Assembly: GCF_004151105.1 (NCBI RefSeq) | Contig: NZ_PHRF01000027.1 | Span: forward strand, 378,282 to 442,281 | Direction of reading: 5' to 3' | Length of the DNA: 64,000 nt | Origin: Streptomyces sp. L-9-10 | GTDB taxonomy: Bacteria > Actinomycetota > Actinomycetes > Streptomycetales > Streptomycetaceae | In this document: in pieces, positions 16,508 to 24,951 of the stretch | How the letters are laid out: the number at the start of each line of letters is the position of its first letter | Position numbering within the stretch: position 1 is the stretch's first letter | Position numbers and translations under genes: made by a program | The notes under the pieces: generated by a model | What the model was told of the DNA's origin: nothing | The model's input: only the letters and a program-made list of their open reading frames with translations | Databases searched by the model: none

Positions 16508-18118
16508 ATGCACGCAGATATCTCCCGCAACACCTTCCGGCCCGACCGGCACTACTCGGCGGTGATCGCCCAGCAGGGACGCGTCCAGCTCGACGCGGAC
16601 GCCAACGAACAGGCCGCGATCCAGCTGCACCAGGCCCGTACCCTCGCCGCCGATCTGATCGGGCGGCACGGCGGTCCGCGCGGTGCCACGGGATTCGCGC
16701 TGGGTTTCGTGGGCGGCGGCCGGGAGCTGGACGATCTGTCCATCGCGGGCGGCCGTTACTACGTGGACGGCATCCTGGTGGACGCGACACGTCCGGCGCC
16801 CGGCGTGCCCGTCGACGATGACGCGGCCCCGGCCGAGGACGGTGACCAGGACGCTCCGGCGGCGCCGGAAGCACCGGCCACCTGGACATACTGGGACCAG
16901 CCCGACGCCTATCGCGACCCGGAGCGGCCCGGCGACCGGCTGCCCACCCAATTCCCCTACCTGGCCTATCTGAAGGTATGGGAGCGTTCGGTCACGGCGG
17001 CCGAGGACCCGCTGCTGCGGGAGGTCGCGCTGGGCTCGGCGATGCCCGACACGGCGGCCAGGCTCAGGGTCGTCTGGCAGGTGCTGCCGCTTCCGGGCGA
17101 GCGGCTGGAGCTGGATCCGGCGGACGGAACGCCGCAGGAGCAGGCCCGCGCGGCGTTCACCACGTGGGTGGCGGCCCAGGCGCCGACGGCACGGATGGCG
17201 GCGCGCGGCCGGCGGCCCGAGCACGCGGACGAGGACCCGTGCCTGGTGAAGCCGGACGCGCGGTACCGGGGCCCGGAGAACCAGCTGTACCGGGTGGAGA
17301 TCCATCAGGGCGGGGCGGCGAAGGACGCGACGTTCAAGTGGTCCAGGGAGAACGGTTCGGTGACCTTCCCGGTCGACGGACTCGACGGTACGTGGGTGGA
17401 GCTTGCCTCGCTCGGCGGTGACGACAAGCTCGATCTGAACGTCGGCGACCAGGTCGAGTTCGCCGACACCGCGTATCTGAGCGGGGGCGAGCCGCTGCCG
17501 CTGCTCAGGGTGGAGGAGGTCGACCTGCCGGGACGGCGCGTACGGCTCTCCGCCGAACCGGACCCTTCGGTGGGACGCCGGCCCGAGCTGCACCCGTTCC
17601 TGCGCCGCTGGGACCACCGGCCCGCATCGCACCAGAGCGGTGGCACGGGCCAGTCGGGCCGTACGAAGCGGGGCGCCGCGAAGCCGCGCGACGGCGCGCT
17701 GCGGATCGAGGAGGGCGGCTGGCTGCCGCTGGAGGACGGCGTTCTCGTCTACTTCGAGCCGGGGAGGACGTATCGCTCCGGCGACTTCTGGACCGTTCCC
17801 GCGCGTACCGCCACCGGCGATGTGGAGTGGCCCAGGGACGCGGCCCGCAGGCCGCTGCTCCGCGCCCCCAGCGGGGTCCAGTACCACTACGCGCCGCTCG
17901 CCTGGGTGTTCGGCGAAGGGTCCGCCGCCGATCTGCGGCTGGCGTTCGCTCCGCTGGCCACCGCGATCCCCGCGGCGGACGAAGCCGACCTGGCGGCGGA
18001 GACGGCGGCCGAGGAAGAGGCCGTCGCCGCCGAACTGGCCGCGGCGGACGGCACGGCGGGGTCTGCGTCGGAACAGCCCAGCGGGGAACAGAACAGCGAG
18101 GAAGAGAAAGAAAACTGA
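16508..18118 (+). CDS. eCIS-associated DUF6519-like structural protein
   Basis: 536 residues. The ATG at 16508 is chosen because GAGGGGG lies about 9 bases upstream; an in-frame ATG at about 16478 is less likely. The N-terminus, ISRNTFRPDRHYSAVIAQQG then QLDADANEQAAIQLHQART, is the conserved opening I associate with DUF6519 proteins of actinobacterial eCIS clusters. A beta-rich middle follows, with YRVEIHQGG and FKWSRENGSVTFPV. The C-terminus is acidic and Ala/Glu-rich from about residue 480. The gap of 83 bases from the previous gene is the largest inside the cluster. The molecular role is not known to me; a baseplate or fibre-like periphery role is inferred from position. Confidence 0.8.
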   Translation: MHADISRNTFRPDRHYSAVIAQQGRVQLDADANEQAAIQLHQARTLAADLIGRHGGPRGATGFALGFVGGGRELDDLSIAGGRYYVDGILVDATRPAPGVPVDDDAAPAEDGDQDAPAAPEAPATWTYWDQPDAYRDPERPGDRLPTQFPYLAYLKVWERSVTAAEDPLLREVALGSAMPDTAARLRVVWQVLPLPGERLELDPADGTPQEQARAAFTTWVAAQAPTARMAARGRRPEHADEDPCLVKPDARYRGPENQLYRVEIHQGGAAKDATFKWSRENGSVTFPVDGLDGTWVELASLGGDDKLDLNVGDQVEFADTAYLSGGEPLPLLRVEEVDLPGRRVRLSAEPDPSVGRRPELHPFLRRWDHRPASHQSGGTGQSGRTKRGAAKPRDGALRIEEGGWLPLEDGVLVYFEPGRTYRSGDFWTVPARTATGDVEWPRDAARRPLLRAPSGVQYHYAPLAWVFGEGSAADLRLAFAPLATAIPAADEADLAAETAAEEEAVAAELAAADGTAGSASEQPSGEQNSEEEKEN

Positions 18119-18149
18119 CTGGACGTCAGAAAAACGAAGGAGTGCCACG

Positions 18150-19031
18150 ATGGCAACACCTCTGTCCGCCACCAAACTGCTGCAAGTACTCCGTAACGAA
18201 GGTCTGCGCGTCGTCGAGCACCGGAGCTGGCGCACGCACAACCGCAACCACAAGGGTCCGTGGGGGCCGATGCACGGGGTGATGGTCCATCACACCGTGA
18301 CGTCGGGTACGCAGAGTTCCGTGGAGCTCTGCTACAACGGCCATTCGAGCCTGCCGGGCCCGCTGTGCCACGGTGTGATCGCCAAGGACGGCACGGTCTA
18401 CCTGGTCGGCAACGGCCGGGCCAACCACGCCGGGCTCGGCGACGACGACGTACTGCGCGCGGTGATCAACGAGTCGGGGCTGCCCGCCGACAACGAGGCC
18501 AACACCGACGGCAACCGCTACTTCTACGGCTTCGAGTGCGTCAACCTGGGCGACGGCAAGGACCCGTGGCCGGCCGCCCAGTTGGAGGCGATAGAGAAGG
18601 CCGCGGCGGCCATCTGCCGGGCACACGGCTGGACTCAGCGCTCGGTGATCGGTCATAAGGAGTGGCAGCCGGGGAAGATCGACCCGCGCGGTTTCACGAT
18701 GGACTCGATGCGCCAGCGAATAGGCGACCGGCTCGGCGGCAAGCCGGACGGCCCCTCGACTCCGCCGCCCAAACCCCCGGCGAAGCTCGAACCGTTCCCC
18801 GGGGCCGCGTTCTTCGCGGTCGGCCGGCGCAGCGCCGTGATCACGGCGATGGGCAAGCGGCTGGTCGCGGAGGGGTGCGGACGGTACGAGGTGGGCCCGG
18901 GGCCGGAATGGACCGAGGCCGACCGCAAGTCGTACTCGGCCTGGCAGCGCAAGCTCGGCTACTCGGGGAGCGACGCCGACGGTGTGCCGGGCAAGACGAG
19001 CTGGGACAAGCTCAAGGTGCCCAACGTCTGA
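18150..19031 (+). CDS. N-acetylmuramoyl-L-alanine amidase with C-terminal peptidoglycan-binding domain
   Basis: 293 residues, no signal peptide. The amidase-2 domain (about 1-195) shows the zinc and catalytic pattern: HGVMVHHTVTSG, CHGVIAKDGTVYLVGNG, FYGFECVN, and IGHKEWQPGKIDP. The C-terminal 75 residues match the actinobacterial peptidoglycan-binding repeat (GPGPEWTEADRKSYSAWQRK, then DADGVPGKTSWDKLKV). It cuts the bond between muramic acid and the stem peptide. The gene follows the DUF6519-like gene by 31 bases with GAAGGAG before the ATG, so it appears co-transcribed with the eCIS. The lack of a leader suggests export by another route or action after lysis. Confidence 0.9.
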   Translation: MATPLSATKLLQVLRNEGLRVVEHRSWRTHNRNHKGPWGPMHGVMVHHTVTSGTQSSVELCYNGHSSLPGPLCHGVIAKDGTVYLVGNGRANHAGLGDDDVLRAVINESGLPADNEANTDGNRYFYGFECVNLGDGKDPWPAAQLEAIEKAAAAICRAHGWTQRSVIGHKEWQPGKIDPRGFTMDSMRQRIGDRLGGKPDGPSTPPPKPPAKLEPFPGAAFFAVGRRSAVITAMGKRLVAEGCGRYEVGPGPEWTEADRKSYSAWQRKLGYSGSDADGVPGKTSWDKLKVPNV

Positions 19032-19034
19032 TCC

Positions 19035-19140
19035 GGTGATCTGGCGCGGTGATCCGACGTGGTGATCCGACGTGGTGATCCGACGCTGTCGCCTGATGCG
19101 GTTACCTGATCGCTGTCGCCTGATGCCGTGAGCTGATGTG
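19035..19140. repeat. Imperfect tandem repeats behind the eCIS operon
   Basis: The 13-base unit GGTGATCCGACGT occurs in tandem with one diverged copy before it (19035-19085). CGCTGTCGCCTGATGC then occurs twice exactly (19084-19099 and 19111-19126), 27 bases apart. The block directly follows the amidase stop. It is non-coding on both strands as far as I can see. Confidence 0.7.
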
Positions 19141-19274
19141 GTGCGCTGAGCCACCGCACGGCACCGCGCACCGCGCACCGGCCGGATGCCCCTGTGACAT
19201 CAGGGCCCCGGGTCCGAGGGGATCCGGCCTGTGCGCGGTCGCGTCTCCCCGGCGGACCGCGTTCTCCTCCCTGG
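19141..19274. other. Spacer between convergent amidase and MarR genes
   Basis: Non-coding on both strands. It contains one weak hairpin near 19190-19206 (CCCTG, six-base loop, CAGGG) that could act as a shared terminator. Nothing else is visible. Confidence 0.4.
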
Positions 19275-19784
19275 TCAGATGCCTCGGGGCAGTTCGCCGG
19301 GGTACGTCGCGGCACGCTCGGACAGGGCCTCGAGCGCGGGCAGCGCGGCGTACAGGGCCCGTTGCTCCCCGTCCGTGAGCAGGGCGATCCGCTCGGCGAG
19401 GCGTGCGGCGGTCTCGCGGCGCCTGGCCTCCAGTACGGCCCCGCCCGCACGGCTGAGGGCGACCAGGCTGGCGCGCTGGTCCTGTGGATCGGGATGCCGT
19501 GCGATCCAGCCGGTGCTGTCGAGCAGATCCACCATGCGGGAGGCGGTGGACAGGGCGATGCCCATGCGGGCGGCCAGCTCGCTGATGCGCAGCGGGCCAT
19601 GGGCCGCGAGCGCGGCCAGGGCGGCCTGCCGGCTGGGGGTGAGGTCGCCGGGGGCGCTCCGGGCACGCAGCACGGGAAGGAGGTGCTGGATCGCCAGCCG
19701 GAGCCGTCCGGCGATCTCGGCGGTCTCAGCTGTCTCGGCGACCTCAGCGGGGTCTGGGGCGGGGGCGGGCGCGGGTTCGGTCAT
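19275..19784 (-). CDS. MarR-family transcriptional regulator
   Basis: 169 residues from the ATG at 19784. After a Pro/Ala/Glu-rich tail, the winged-helix core is typical MarR: LTPSRQAALAALAAHGPLRI, SELAARMGIALSTASRMVDL (recognition helix), then the wing ARHPDPQDQRASLVALS with the conserved DxR. The C-terminal helix is the dimer arm. Its ATG overlaps the stop of the MFS exporter gene (TGATG), so it is made together with the pump. It probably represses the exporter promoter through the dyad at 21733-21750. Confidence 0.93.
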   Translation of the reverse strand: MTEPAPAPAPDPAEVAETAETAEIAGRLRLAIQHLLPVLRARSAPGDLTPSRQAALAALAAHGPLRISELAARMGIALSTASRMVDLLDSTGWIARHPDPQDQRASLVALSRAGGAVLEARRRETAARLAERIALLTDGEQRALYAALPALEALSERAATYPGELPRGI

Positions 19785-21676
19785 CACGGCCCCTCGGACG
19801 AGGGCGGCGGCGGGGGTCCGGGGGACGGCCGCGCGTACGGCCGCTGGGACGATTGCCCGGACGATTGCGCGGACGGCGGCGGCGCTGAGCCCGGCAAGAC
19901 CGACGAGACCGACGAGGCCGAGGGGTCCCGCTGCCGTCCCGCCTCGGCGGGAGTCGCGGCCTGGGACCGGTCCCCGTGGACGTAGCGTCCGCCCCGGAGC
20001 AGCGAGGCGACGGCCGCGACCAGGCAGGCGGCGATCGCGAAGTCGAAGGCGACGGAGAGGCCGTCGGCGAACGGCTGGGAGATCAGCGCCGGGAAGAAGG
20101 CGCGCCCCGTCAGATAGTCGGCGTGTCCGGCCGGCAGCTGGGCGAGCACATGGGGCCCGAGCAGTGTCTGAACCGGGTTGTATCCCAGGAGCGAGGCGAA
20201 CAGCACGCCGACCGGCGGCAGCGCGGCGACCCTCGCCGCGTCGGCCGCGGGCACGCCCTGGGCGGTCAGACCATGGGTGAGGGCCCCGGGCAGCGCCCCG
20301 GCGAGGCCCGCGATCATCAGGGAGAAGAAGACGCCGATGGAGAGCACTGTGGCGGAGTTCTGGAAGGTGGTGCTGATCCCGGCGCCCACCCCGCGCTGGT
20401 CGGGCGGCAGGCTGTTCATGACGGCCGCCCGGTTGGGCGACGCGAACAGCCCCATGGCCAGCCCGTTCAGCAGCAGGATCAGGGCGAACATCGGATAGCC
20501 GAAGTCGACCGGGAGTTCCTTCAGCGCGACGAACGTGCCCGCGGCCAGCAGCATGCCGCCGGTGGCGAAGGTCCGCGCGCCGAACCGGTCGGAGGCCCAG
20601 CCGGAGAAGGGGCCCGCGATCAGGAATCCGATGGTCAGGGGAAGCATGTAGATACCGGCCCAGAGGGGGGTCTGCTCGAAGCTGTAGCCGTGCCGGGGCA
20701 GCCAGATCCCCTGGAGCCAGATGATCAGGATGAACATCAGTCCGCCGCGGCCCAGGGACGCGAGCAGGCTGGCCACGTTCCCCGCGGTGAACGCGCGGAT
20801 CCGGAACAGCGCCAGGTGGAACATCGGCTCGGCGACCCTCGTCTCCACCACACAGAACACCGCCAGCATCGCCAGTCCCCCGGCGATCGCGGTGATCACC
20901 CAGGGGTTGGACCAGCCCATGGTGTGGCCGCCGTAGGGCTGGATTCCGTAGGTGATGCCGGACAGGACGGCGATCAGACCGATGGCGAAGGTGAGATTGC
21001 CCCACCAGTCCAGCCGGGCCGGGGCGCGGATGCCGGTGTCCCGCAGTTTGAGGTACGCCCATACGGTGCCGAACAGGCCGATCGGCACGGACACCAGGAA
21101 CACCAGATGCCAGTCGACGGGCCCGAGCAGACCGCCGAGGATCAGCCCGATGAAGGATCCGGCGATGCCCGCCACCTGGTTCAGCCCCAGGGCGAGCCCG
21201 CGCTGATGGGTGGGGAAGGCGTCGGTGAGGATGGCGTTGGAGTTCGCCATCAGCATCGCGCCGCCGACGCCCTGGAGGACGCGCATCCCGATCAGCCACA
21301 GCGCGCCCGCCGTGCCGTGCAGCCAGGTCACCGAGAGCAGTACGGAGAACACGGTGAAGACCGCGAATCCCAGGTTGTACATACGGACCCGGCCGTACAT
21401 GTCGCCCAGCCGTCCGAAGCTGACCACCAGCACGGCGGTCACCACCAGATAGCTCATGATCAGCCACAGCAGCAGACTGGTATTGCCGGGCTGGAGCGGA
21501 TCCACGCCGATTCCGCGGAAGATGTCGGGCAGCGCGATCAGCAGAATCGACATATTGATCGTCGCGATCAGTACGCCGAGCGTGGTGTTGGACAGGGCGA
21601 TCCACTTGTAGTGCGGTCCCGGCTCAGGGTCGGTGTCGGCCTCTGAGCCGGCCGGTTTCGCGACTGTCCACCGCAC
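19784..21676 (-). CDS. MFS drug-efflux transporter, DHA2-type (14 TM)
   Basis: 630 residues. The first helix carries LGVLIATINMSILLIALPDIF, and the loop 2-3 motif A is FGRLGDMYGRVRMYN. Motif C is GVGGAMLMANSNAI with GLNQVAGIAGSFIGLILGG, and roughly 14 hydrophobic segments follow, as in EmrB/QacA-type proton antiporters. A Ser/Pro-rich cytoplasmic tail of about 60 residues ends the protein. It should export drugs or hydrophobic metabolites. It is the first gene of a two-gene unit with the MarR regulator; TGATG overlap couples them. The substrate cannot be told from sequence. Confidence 0.93.
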   Translation of the reverse strand: MRWTVAKPAGSEADTDPEPGPHYKWIALSNTTLGVLIATINMSILLIALPDIFRGIGVDPLQPGNTSLLLWLIMSYLVVTAVLVVSFGRLGDMYGRVRMYNLGFAVFTVFSVLLSVTWLHGTAGALWLIGMRVLQGVGGAMLMANSNAILTDAFPTHQRGLALGLNQVAGIAGSFIGLILGGLLGPVDWHLVFLVSVPIGLFGTVWAYLKLRDTGIRAPARLDWWGNLTFAIGLIAVLSGITYGIQPYGGHTMGWSNPWVITAIAGGLAMLAVFCVVETRVAEPMFHLALFRIRAFTAGNVASLLASLGRGGLMFILIIWLQGIWLPRHGYSFEQTPLWAGIYMLPLTIGFLIAGPFSGWASDRFGARTFATGGMLLAAGTFVALKELPVDFGYPMFALILLLNGLAMGLFASPNRAAVMNSLPPDQRGVGAGISTTFQNSATVLSIGVFFSLMIAGLAGALPGALTHGLTAQGVPAADAARVAALPPVGVLFASLLGYNPVQTLLGPHVLAQLPAGHADYLTGRAFFPALISQPFADGLSVAFDFAIAACLVAAVASLLRGGRYVHGDRSQAATPAEAGRQRDPSASSVSSVLPGSAPPPSAQSSGQSSQRPYARPSPGPPPPPSSEGP

Positions 21677-21732
21677 TGGGCATCACTCCCGTCGCGCGCG
21701 AAACTCCCGTCGCACGCCATCGACGGATTTAC

Positions 21733-21750
21733 TTGCTTGACCTCAACCAA
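21733..21750. promoter_or_regulatory. Candidate MarR operator upstream of the MFS gene
   Basis: TTGCTTGA-CC-TCAACCAA is an 18-base near-perfect dyad with one mismatch, the size and symmetry usual for MarR sites. It lies 57-74 bases upstream of the exporter start, in a locally AT-rich stretch. Confidence 0.6.
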
Positions 21751-21788
21751 TCTAATCCCGGACAGGCGATGAGGCCAGTGCCCGGGAA

Positions 21789-22634
21789 TTATCCGAGCTC
21801 AAGGCTGGTGACGGCGTACAGACCCGGTAGATCCATTTCGGGGACAGGGCCGGTATACATGCGCGCGGCCTCGAAGGAGGGTGTCAGTCCGAGTTCTTCC
21901 GCGAGCCGGACGGACGGCGCGTTGATATCCGGGATGTCGATCGCCACGGGTGCCCCGGGGACGGTCGCGGCCAGCCCGCTCAGCAGCGCGGCGGCGATCT
22001 CCGGGGACGCGGCGTAGAGCGGTCCGATGCGGGAGGCTCCGCTACAGGGGCGGATGGCCGCGAAGCCGCGCAGTTCGCCGTCGTGCACGGCGGCGAGGCT
22101 CGTACGGTCGGGCAGCCCGATCCACGAGGCGAGGAAGGCGTCGCGCTCCGCCGGAAAGAATCGCCGGTCATAGGCGGCGAGTTGGTCGAAGGAGATCCGG
22201 CGGGCGTCGGTCAGTCCGATTCCGTCCGGAATTCCGGTGGCCGTCGGGACGCCTTCGTAACGGATATTGTTCCAGGCCTTCCGGAAGCCGGACCTGCGGT
22301 AGTTCTCCTGCTGGTCGATCACGCCGTCGAGCCCTACGTTCCGGCCGGCCAGCCGTGCCATGGCCGCCCGCCAGACCTGGATTCCGTACCCCTGTCCGCG
22401 CACGGCGGGCCGGGTGATGTAGAAACCGATGAATCCGAAACCGGTGCCGTAGCGCACGGCGGAAACAGAGGCGACGGCCTCTCCGTTCAGGCGTCCGAAG
22501 ATAAAGCCGCCCGGATCGGCCGGGAAGAAGGAGTGCCTGTCGGACTCACCTGGATTCCACCCTTCCTCGTCCGCCCAGGTACCGAGCTGTTCGATGTCGT
22601 CTGCGTTCGCGGTCACAATCTCAAACGTCACCAT
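21789..22634 (-). CDS. GNAT-family N-acetyltransferase, two-domain type
   Basis: 281 residues from the ATG at 22634, which has GGAGG close before it; a GTG at 22658 is possible but has no ribosome site. The N-terminal GNAT domain has FGFIGFYITRPAVRGQGYGI, the acetyl-CoA loop (RGQGYG), and LDGVIDQQENYRRSGF. The C-terminal half (DGELRGFAAIRPCSGASRIG, then PVAIDIPDINAPSVRLAEEL) resembles the second GNAT-like domain seen in YitH/YitI-type proteins. The acceptor substrate is unknown. The gene stands alone, upstream of and in the same direction as the MFS gene. Confidence 0.88.
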   Translation of the reverse strand: MVTFEIVTANADDIEQLGTWADEEGWNPGESDRHSFFPADPGGFIFGRLNGEAVASVSAVRYGTGFGFIGFYITRPAVRGQGYGIQVWRAAMARLAGRNVGLDGVIDQQENYRRSGFRKAWNNIRYEGVPTATGIPDGIGLTDARRISFDQLAAYDRRFFPAERDAFLASWIGLPDRTSLAAVHDGELRGFAAIRPCSGASRIGPLYAASPEIAAALLSGLAATVPGAPVAIDIPDINAPSVRLAEELGLTPSFEAARMYTGPVPEMDLPGLYAVTSLELG

Positions 22635-22777
22635 CGGCCTCCAGTGCGGTGGGCTCACACTTTGACACGGCCCGGACCCGGGAAGACCGGAAACGGATCA
22701 ACTCTCAGCCATCCGAGAACCTTCGGCGCGGCACGCGCGTCTGTCCGGCGAACGTACGCACTGACAGGGGAGTTCAC

Positions 22778-23974
22778 ATGGCCATACGTACGAAACGGGC
22801 GCACCGCGGCGGCGCGCGTCGCGCGTGGACGGGCGCGCTGGCCGCGGCCGCTCTGGTGAGTACCGCGCTCACCGGGCCCGCCGTGGCCGCTTCGGCCGCT
22901 TCGGTCGCTTCGACCGCTTCGGGAGGTCACCAGGCCACCCAGCGGCAGTTGGACGCCGCCGTCGGGGACGGCGTCCCCGGCGCACTGGCGCGGGTGACGG
23001 ACCACGGCGGTGTCTGGAACGGCGCCGCCGGAGTCGCGGACCGTACCACCGGCCGCGAGCGGCTGCCCCGGGACAGATACCGCGTCGCCTCGGTCACCAA
23101 GACCTTCGTCGCCACCGTGCTGCTCCAGCTGGAGGCCGTGGGCCGTCTCGACCTGGACGACACCGTCGAGACCTGGCTGCCGGGGGTGGTACGGGGCAAT
23201 GGCCACGACGGGCGCACCGTCACCGTGCGCCGGCTGCTCAATCACACCAGCGGGATCTACAACTACAACTCGGACCCGGAGTTCCGCCAGAAGGTCGCCG
23301 GGGACGGTTTCCTGACACACCGTTATGACACGTGGCAGCCGGAGCAGTTGATCGCTCTCGCCATGAGTCATCCGCCCTACTTCGCACCCGGTTCCGGCTT
23401 CCGTTACTCCAACACCAACTACATCCTCGCCGGGATGATCGTGGAGAGGGTGACGGGACGCCCGTACGGCACCGAGATCGAGCGCCGTATCCTGCGCCCG
23501 CTGGGACTGCGTGCCACCAGCGCGCCGCGGACCGATGTACGGATGCCCCGCCCTTCGGGCCGCGCCTACTCGAAGCTGCTGTCGCCGGATCCCGCCGCGG
23601 AGATCCACGATGTGACCGAGCTGAACCCGACGGTCGCGGGGGCGTCAGGGTCGATGATCTCCGACTCGGCCGATCTGCAACGCTTCTACCGCGCGCTGCT
23701 CCGGGGCGAGTTGCTTCCGGCGGAGCAGCTCGGCGCGATGATGGACACCGTCGGCATGGGCACCGGCGTACCGGCCGCGTACGGCTACGGTCTGGGTCTG
23801 CTCCGCCAGGAACTGCCGTGCGGTGTGGAGATCTGGGGCCACAGCGGCGATACGCGCGGCTCGGTGTCCGCGGTCGCGATGACCCGCGACGGAAGCCACT
23901 CGATCGCCTTCAACTTCAACGCGGACTGGGCGGGTGACACCGGGAAGGTCGTCGAGGCGGAGTTCTGCGGCTGA
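22778..23974 (+). CDS. Secreted serine hydrolase of the beta-lactamase / D-Ala-D-Ala carboxypeptidase (class C, S12) family
   Basis: 398 residues. A Sec-type signal (residues 1-38, RRAWTGALAAAALVSTAL, ending AVAAS) precedes the enzyme. The catalytic SxxK is S105-V-T-K108, the YxN motif is Y210-S-N, and the third motif is the HSG in IWGHSGDTRG near the C-terminus. Other family marks are LLNHTSGIYNYN and APGSGFRYSNTNYILAG. It probably trims peptidoglycan peptides or hydrolyses another D-amino-acid ester or peptide. The ribosome site AGGGGAG lies 6 bases before the ATG. It is divergent from the GNAT gene. Confidence 0.92.
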   Translation: MAIRTKRAHRGGARRAWTGALAAAALVSTALTGPAVAASAASVASTASGGHQATQRQLDAAVGDGVPGALARVTDHGGVWNGAAGVADRTTGRERLPRDRYRVASVTKTFVATVLLQLEAVGRLDLDDTVETWLPGVVRGNGHDGRTVTVRRLLNHTSGIYNYNSDPEFRQKVAGDGFLTHRYDTWQPEQLIALAMSHPPYFAPGSGFRYSNTNYILAGMIVERVTGRPYGTEIERRILRPLGLRATSAPRTDVRMPRPSGRAYSKLLSPDPAAEIHDVTELNPTVAGASGSMISDSADLQRFYRALLRGELLPAEQLGAMMDTVGMGTGVPAAYGYGLGLLRQELPCGVEIWGHSGDTRGSVSAVAMTRDGSHSIAFNFNADWAGDTGKVVEAEFCG

Positions 23975-23999
23975 CCGGGCGCGGCTGACCGCTGCCTTC

Positions 24000-24029
24000 G
24001 GGAGGCGGCCGGCGTGCCGGCCGCCTCCC
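24000..24029. terminator. Hairpin between convergent genes
   Basis: A perfect 14-bp stem (GGGAGGCGGCCGGC / GCCGGCCGCCTCCC) with a 2-base centre lies 26 bases behind the hydrolase stop. It also lies behind the repeat that follows pstB on the other strand. It is likely a bidirectional factor-independent terminator. Confidence 0.75.
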
Positions 24030-24032
24030 ACT

Positions 24033-24094
24033 GCCGGTGTCGATCCCGGTGTCGATCCCGGTGTCGTTCCCGCTTCCGGTTCCGTTCCCGCTCA
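24033..24094. repeat. GGTGTCGATCCC tandem repeat behind pstB
   Basis: Three near-identical 12-base units (24035-24070) are followed by degenerate TTCCGTTCCCGCT units. The block lies between the hairpin and the pstB stop. The sequence resembles the longer GGTGTCG-based minisatellite at 27481-27600 in the same locus. Confidence 0.65.
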
Positions 24095-24931
24095 GCCGAA
24101 CCGGCCGTTGACGTAGTCGGCGGTCCTGGTGTCCCGGGGCGCGTTGAACATCGCGTCCGTGTCGCCGTGTTCGACGATCACCCCGGGTGTCCCCTGCTCC
24201 GCGAGGAAGAAGGCACAGGAGTCGGAGACGCGCGCGGCCTGCTGCATGTTGTGCGTGACGATGACGATCGTCACCTCCGTCTTCAGTTCGGCGATCGTCT
24301 CCTCGATGCGCCGCGTCGAGGTCGGGTCGAGCGCCGAGCACGGCTCGTCCATCAGCAGCACCCGCGGCCGCACCGCCAGTGACCGCGCGATGCACAGCCG
24401 CTGCTGCTGGCCGCCGGAGAGCGCGCCGCCCGGCTGGCGCAGCCTGTCCTTGACCTCGCGCCAGAGCCCGGCCTTGGTGAGGCACTCCTCGACGAGGTCG
24501 TCCTTGCTGTCCCGCCCCGCCTTGATGCCGTTCAGCTTCAGCCCGGCCAGGACGTTGTCGTACAGCGACATGGCGGGAAACGGGTTGGGCTTCTGGAAGA
24601 CCATGCCGATCTGGCGACGGGCATGGGTGATGCGCCGTCCGCGGTCGTAGATGTCTCCCTCGTCGAGGAGCACGCGTCCGGCGAGAGCGGCGGCCGGGAT
24701 CAGTTCGTGCATGCGGTTGAGAATGCGCAGGAAGGTCGACTTGCCGCAGCCCGAGGGGCCGATCAGCGCGGTGACCTCGTGCGCGGGCATGGTCAGCGAG
24801 ACCCGGTCGAGCACCTTGTGGTCGCCGAACCACGCGGAGACGGAATCGGCCCGCAGTGTGGCGGCGGTGTCGCCGCCCACCGCGGGCTGGACCAGGGTGT
24901 CGGCGAGCTGGGGCGGCGGCGTCACCGTCAT
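24092..24931 (-). CDS. pstB: Phosphate-type ABC transporter ATP-binding protein PstB
   Basis: 279 residues from the ATG at 24931, with AAGGGAG before it. Walker A is GPSGCGKST, the Pst-typical LRILNRMHELIPAA follows, the signature is LSGGQQQRL, Walker B is VLLMDEPCSALDP, and the switch is VTHNMQQAARVSD. EHGDTDAMFNAPRDTRTADYV is the standard PstB C-terminal region. It drives import through PstC/PstA. Unusually it is the last gene of the locus, about 10 kb after pstC-pstA, directly behind the sortase-like gene. Confidence 0.93.
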   Translation of the reverse strand: MTVTPPPQLADTLVQPAVGGDTAATLRADSVSAWFGDHKVLDRVSLTMPAHEVTALIGPSGCGKSTFLRILNRMHELIPAAALAGRVLLDEGDIYDRGRRITHARRQIGMVFQKPNPFPAMSLYDNVLAGLKLNGIKAGRDSKDDLVEECLTKAGLWREVKDRLRQPGGALSGGQQQRLCIARSLAVRPRVLLMDEPCSALDPTSTRRIEETIAELKTEVTIVIVTHNMQQAARVSDSCAFFLAEQGTPGVIVEHGDTDAMFNAPRDTRTADYVNGRFG

Positions 24932-24951
24932 GGTGGGCAACTCCCTTTCGG

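Noticed and set aside
13881..16889. 1,002-codon ORF opposite eCIS tail genes
   Set aside because: Same reason; it crosses three real genes and has shadow-type composition.
19785..21605. Extension of the MarR frame across the MFS gene
   Set aside because: The MarR protein begins at 19784; the upstream residues are the MFS gene read in another frame.
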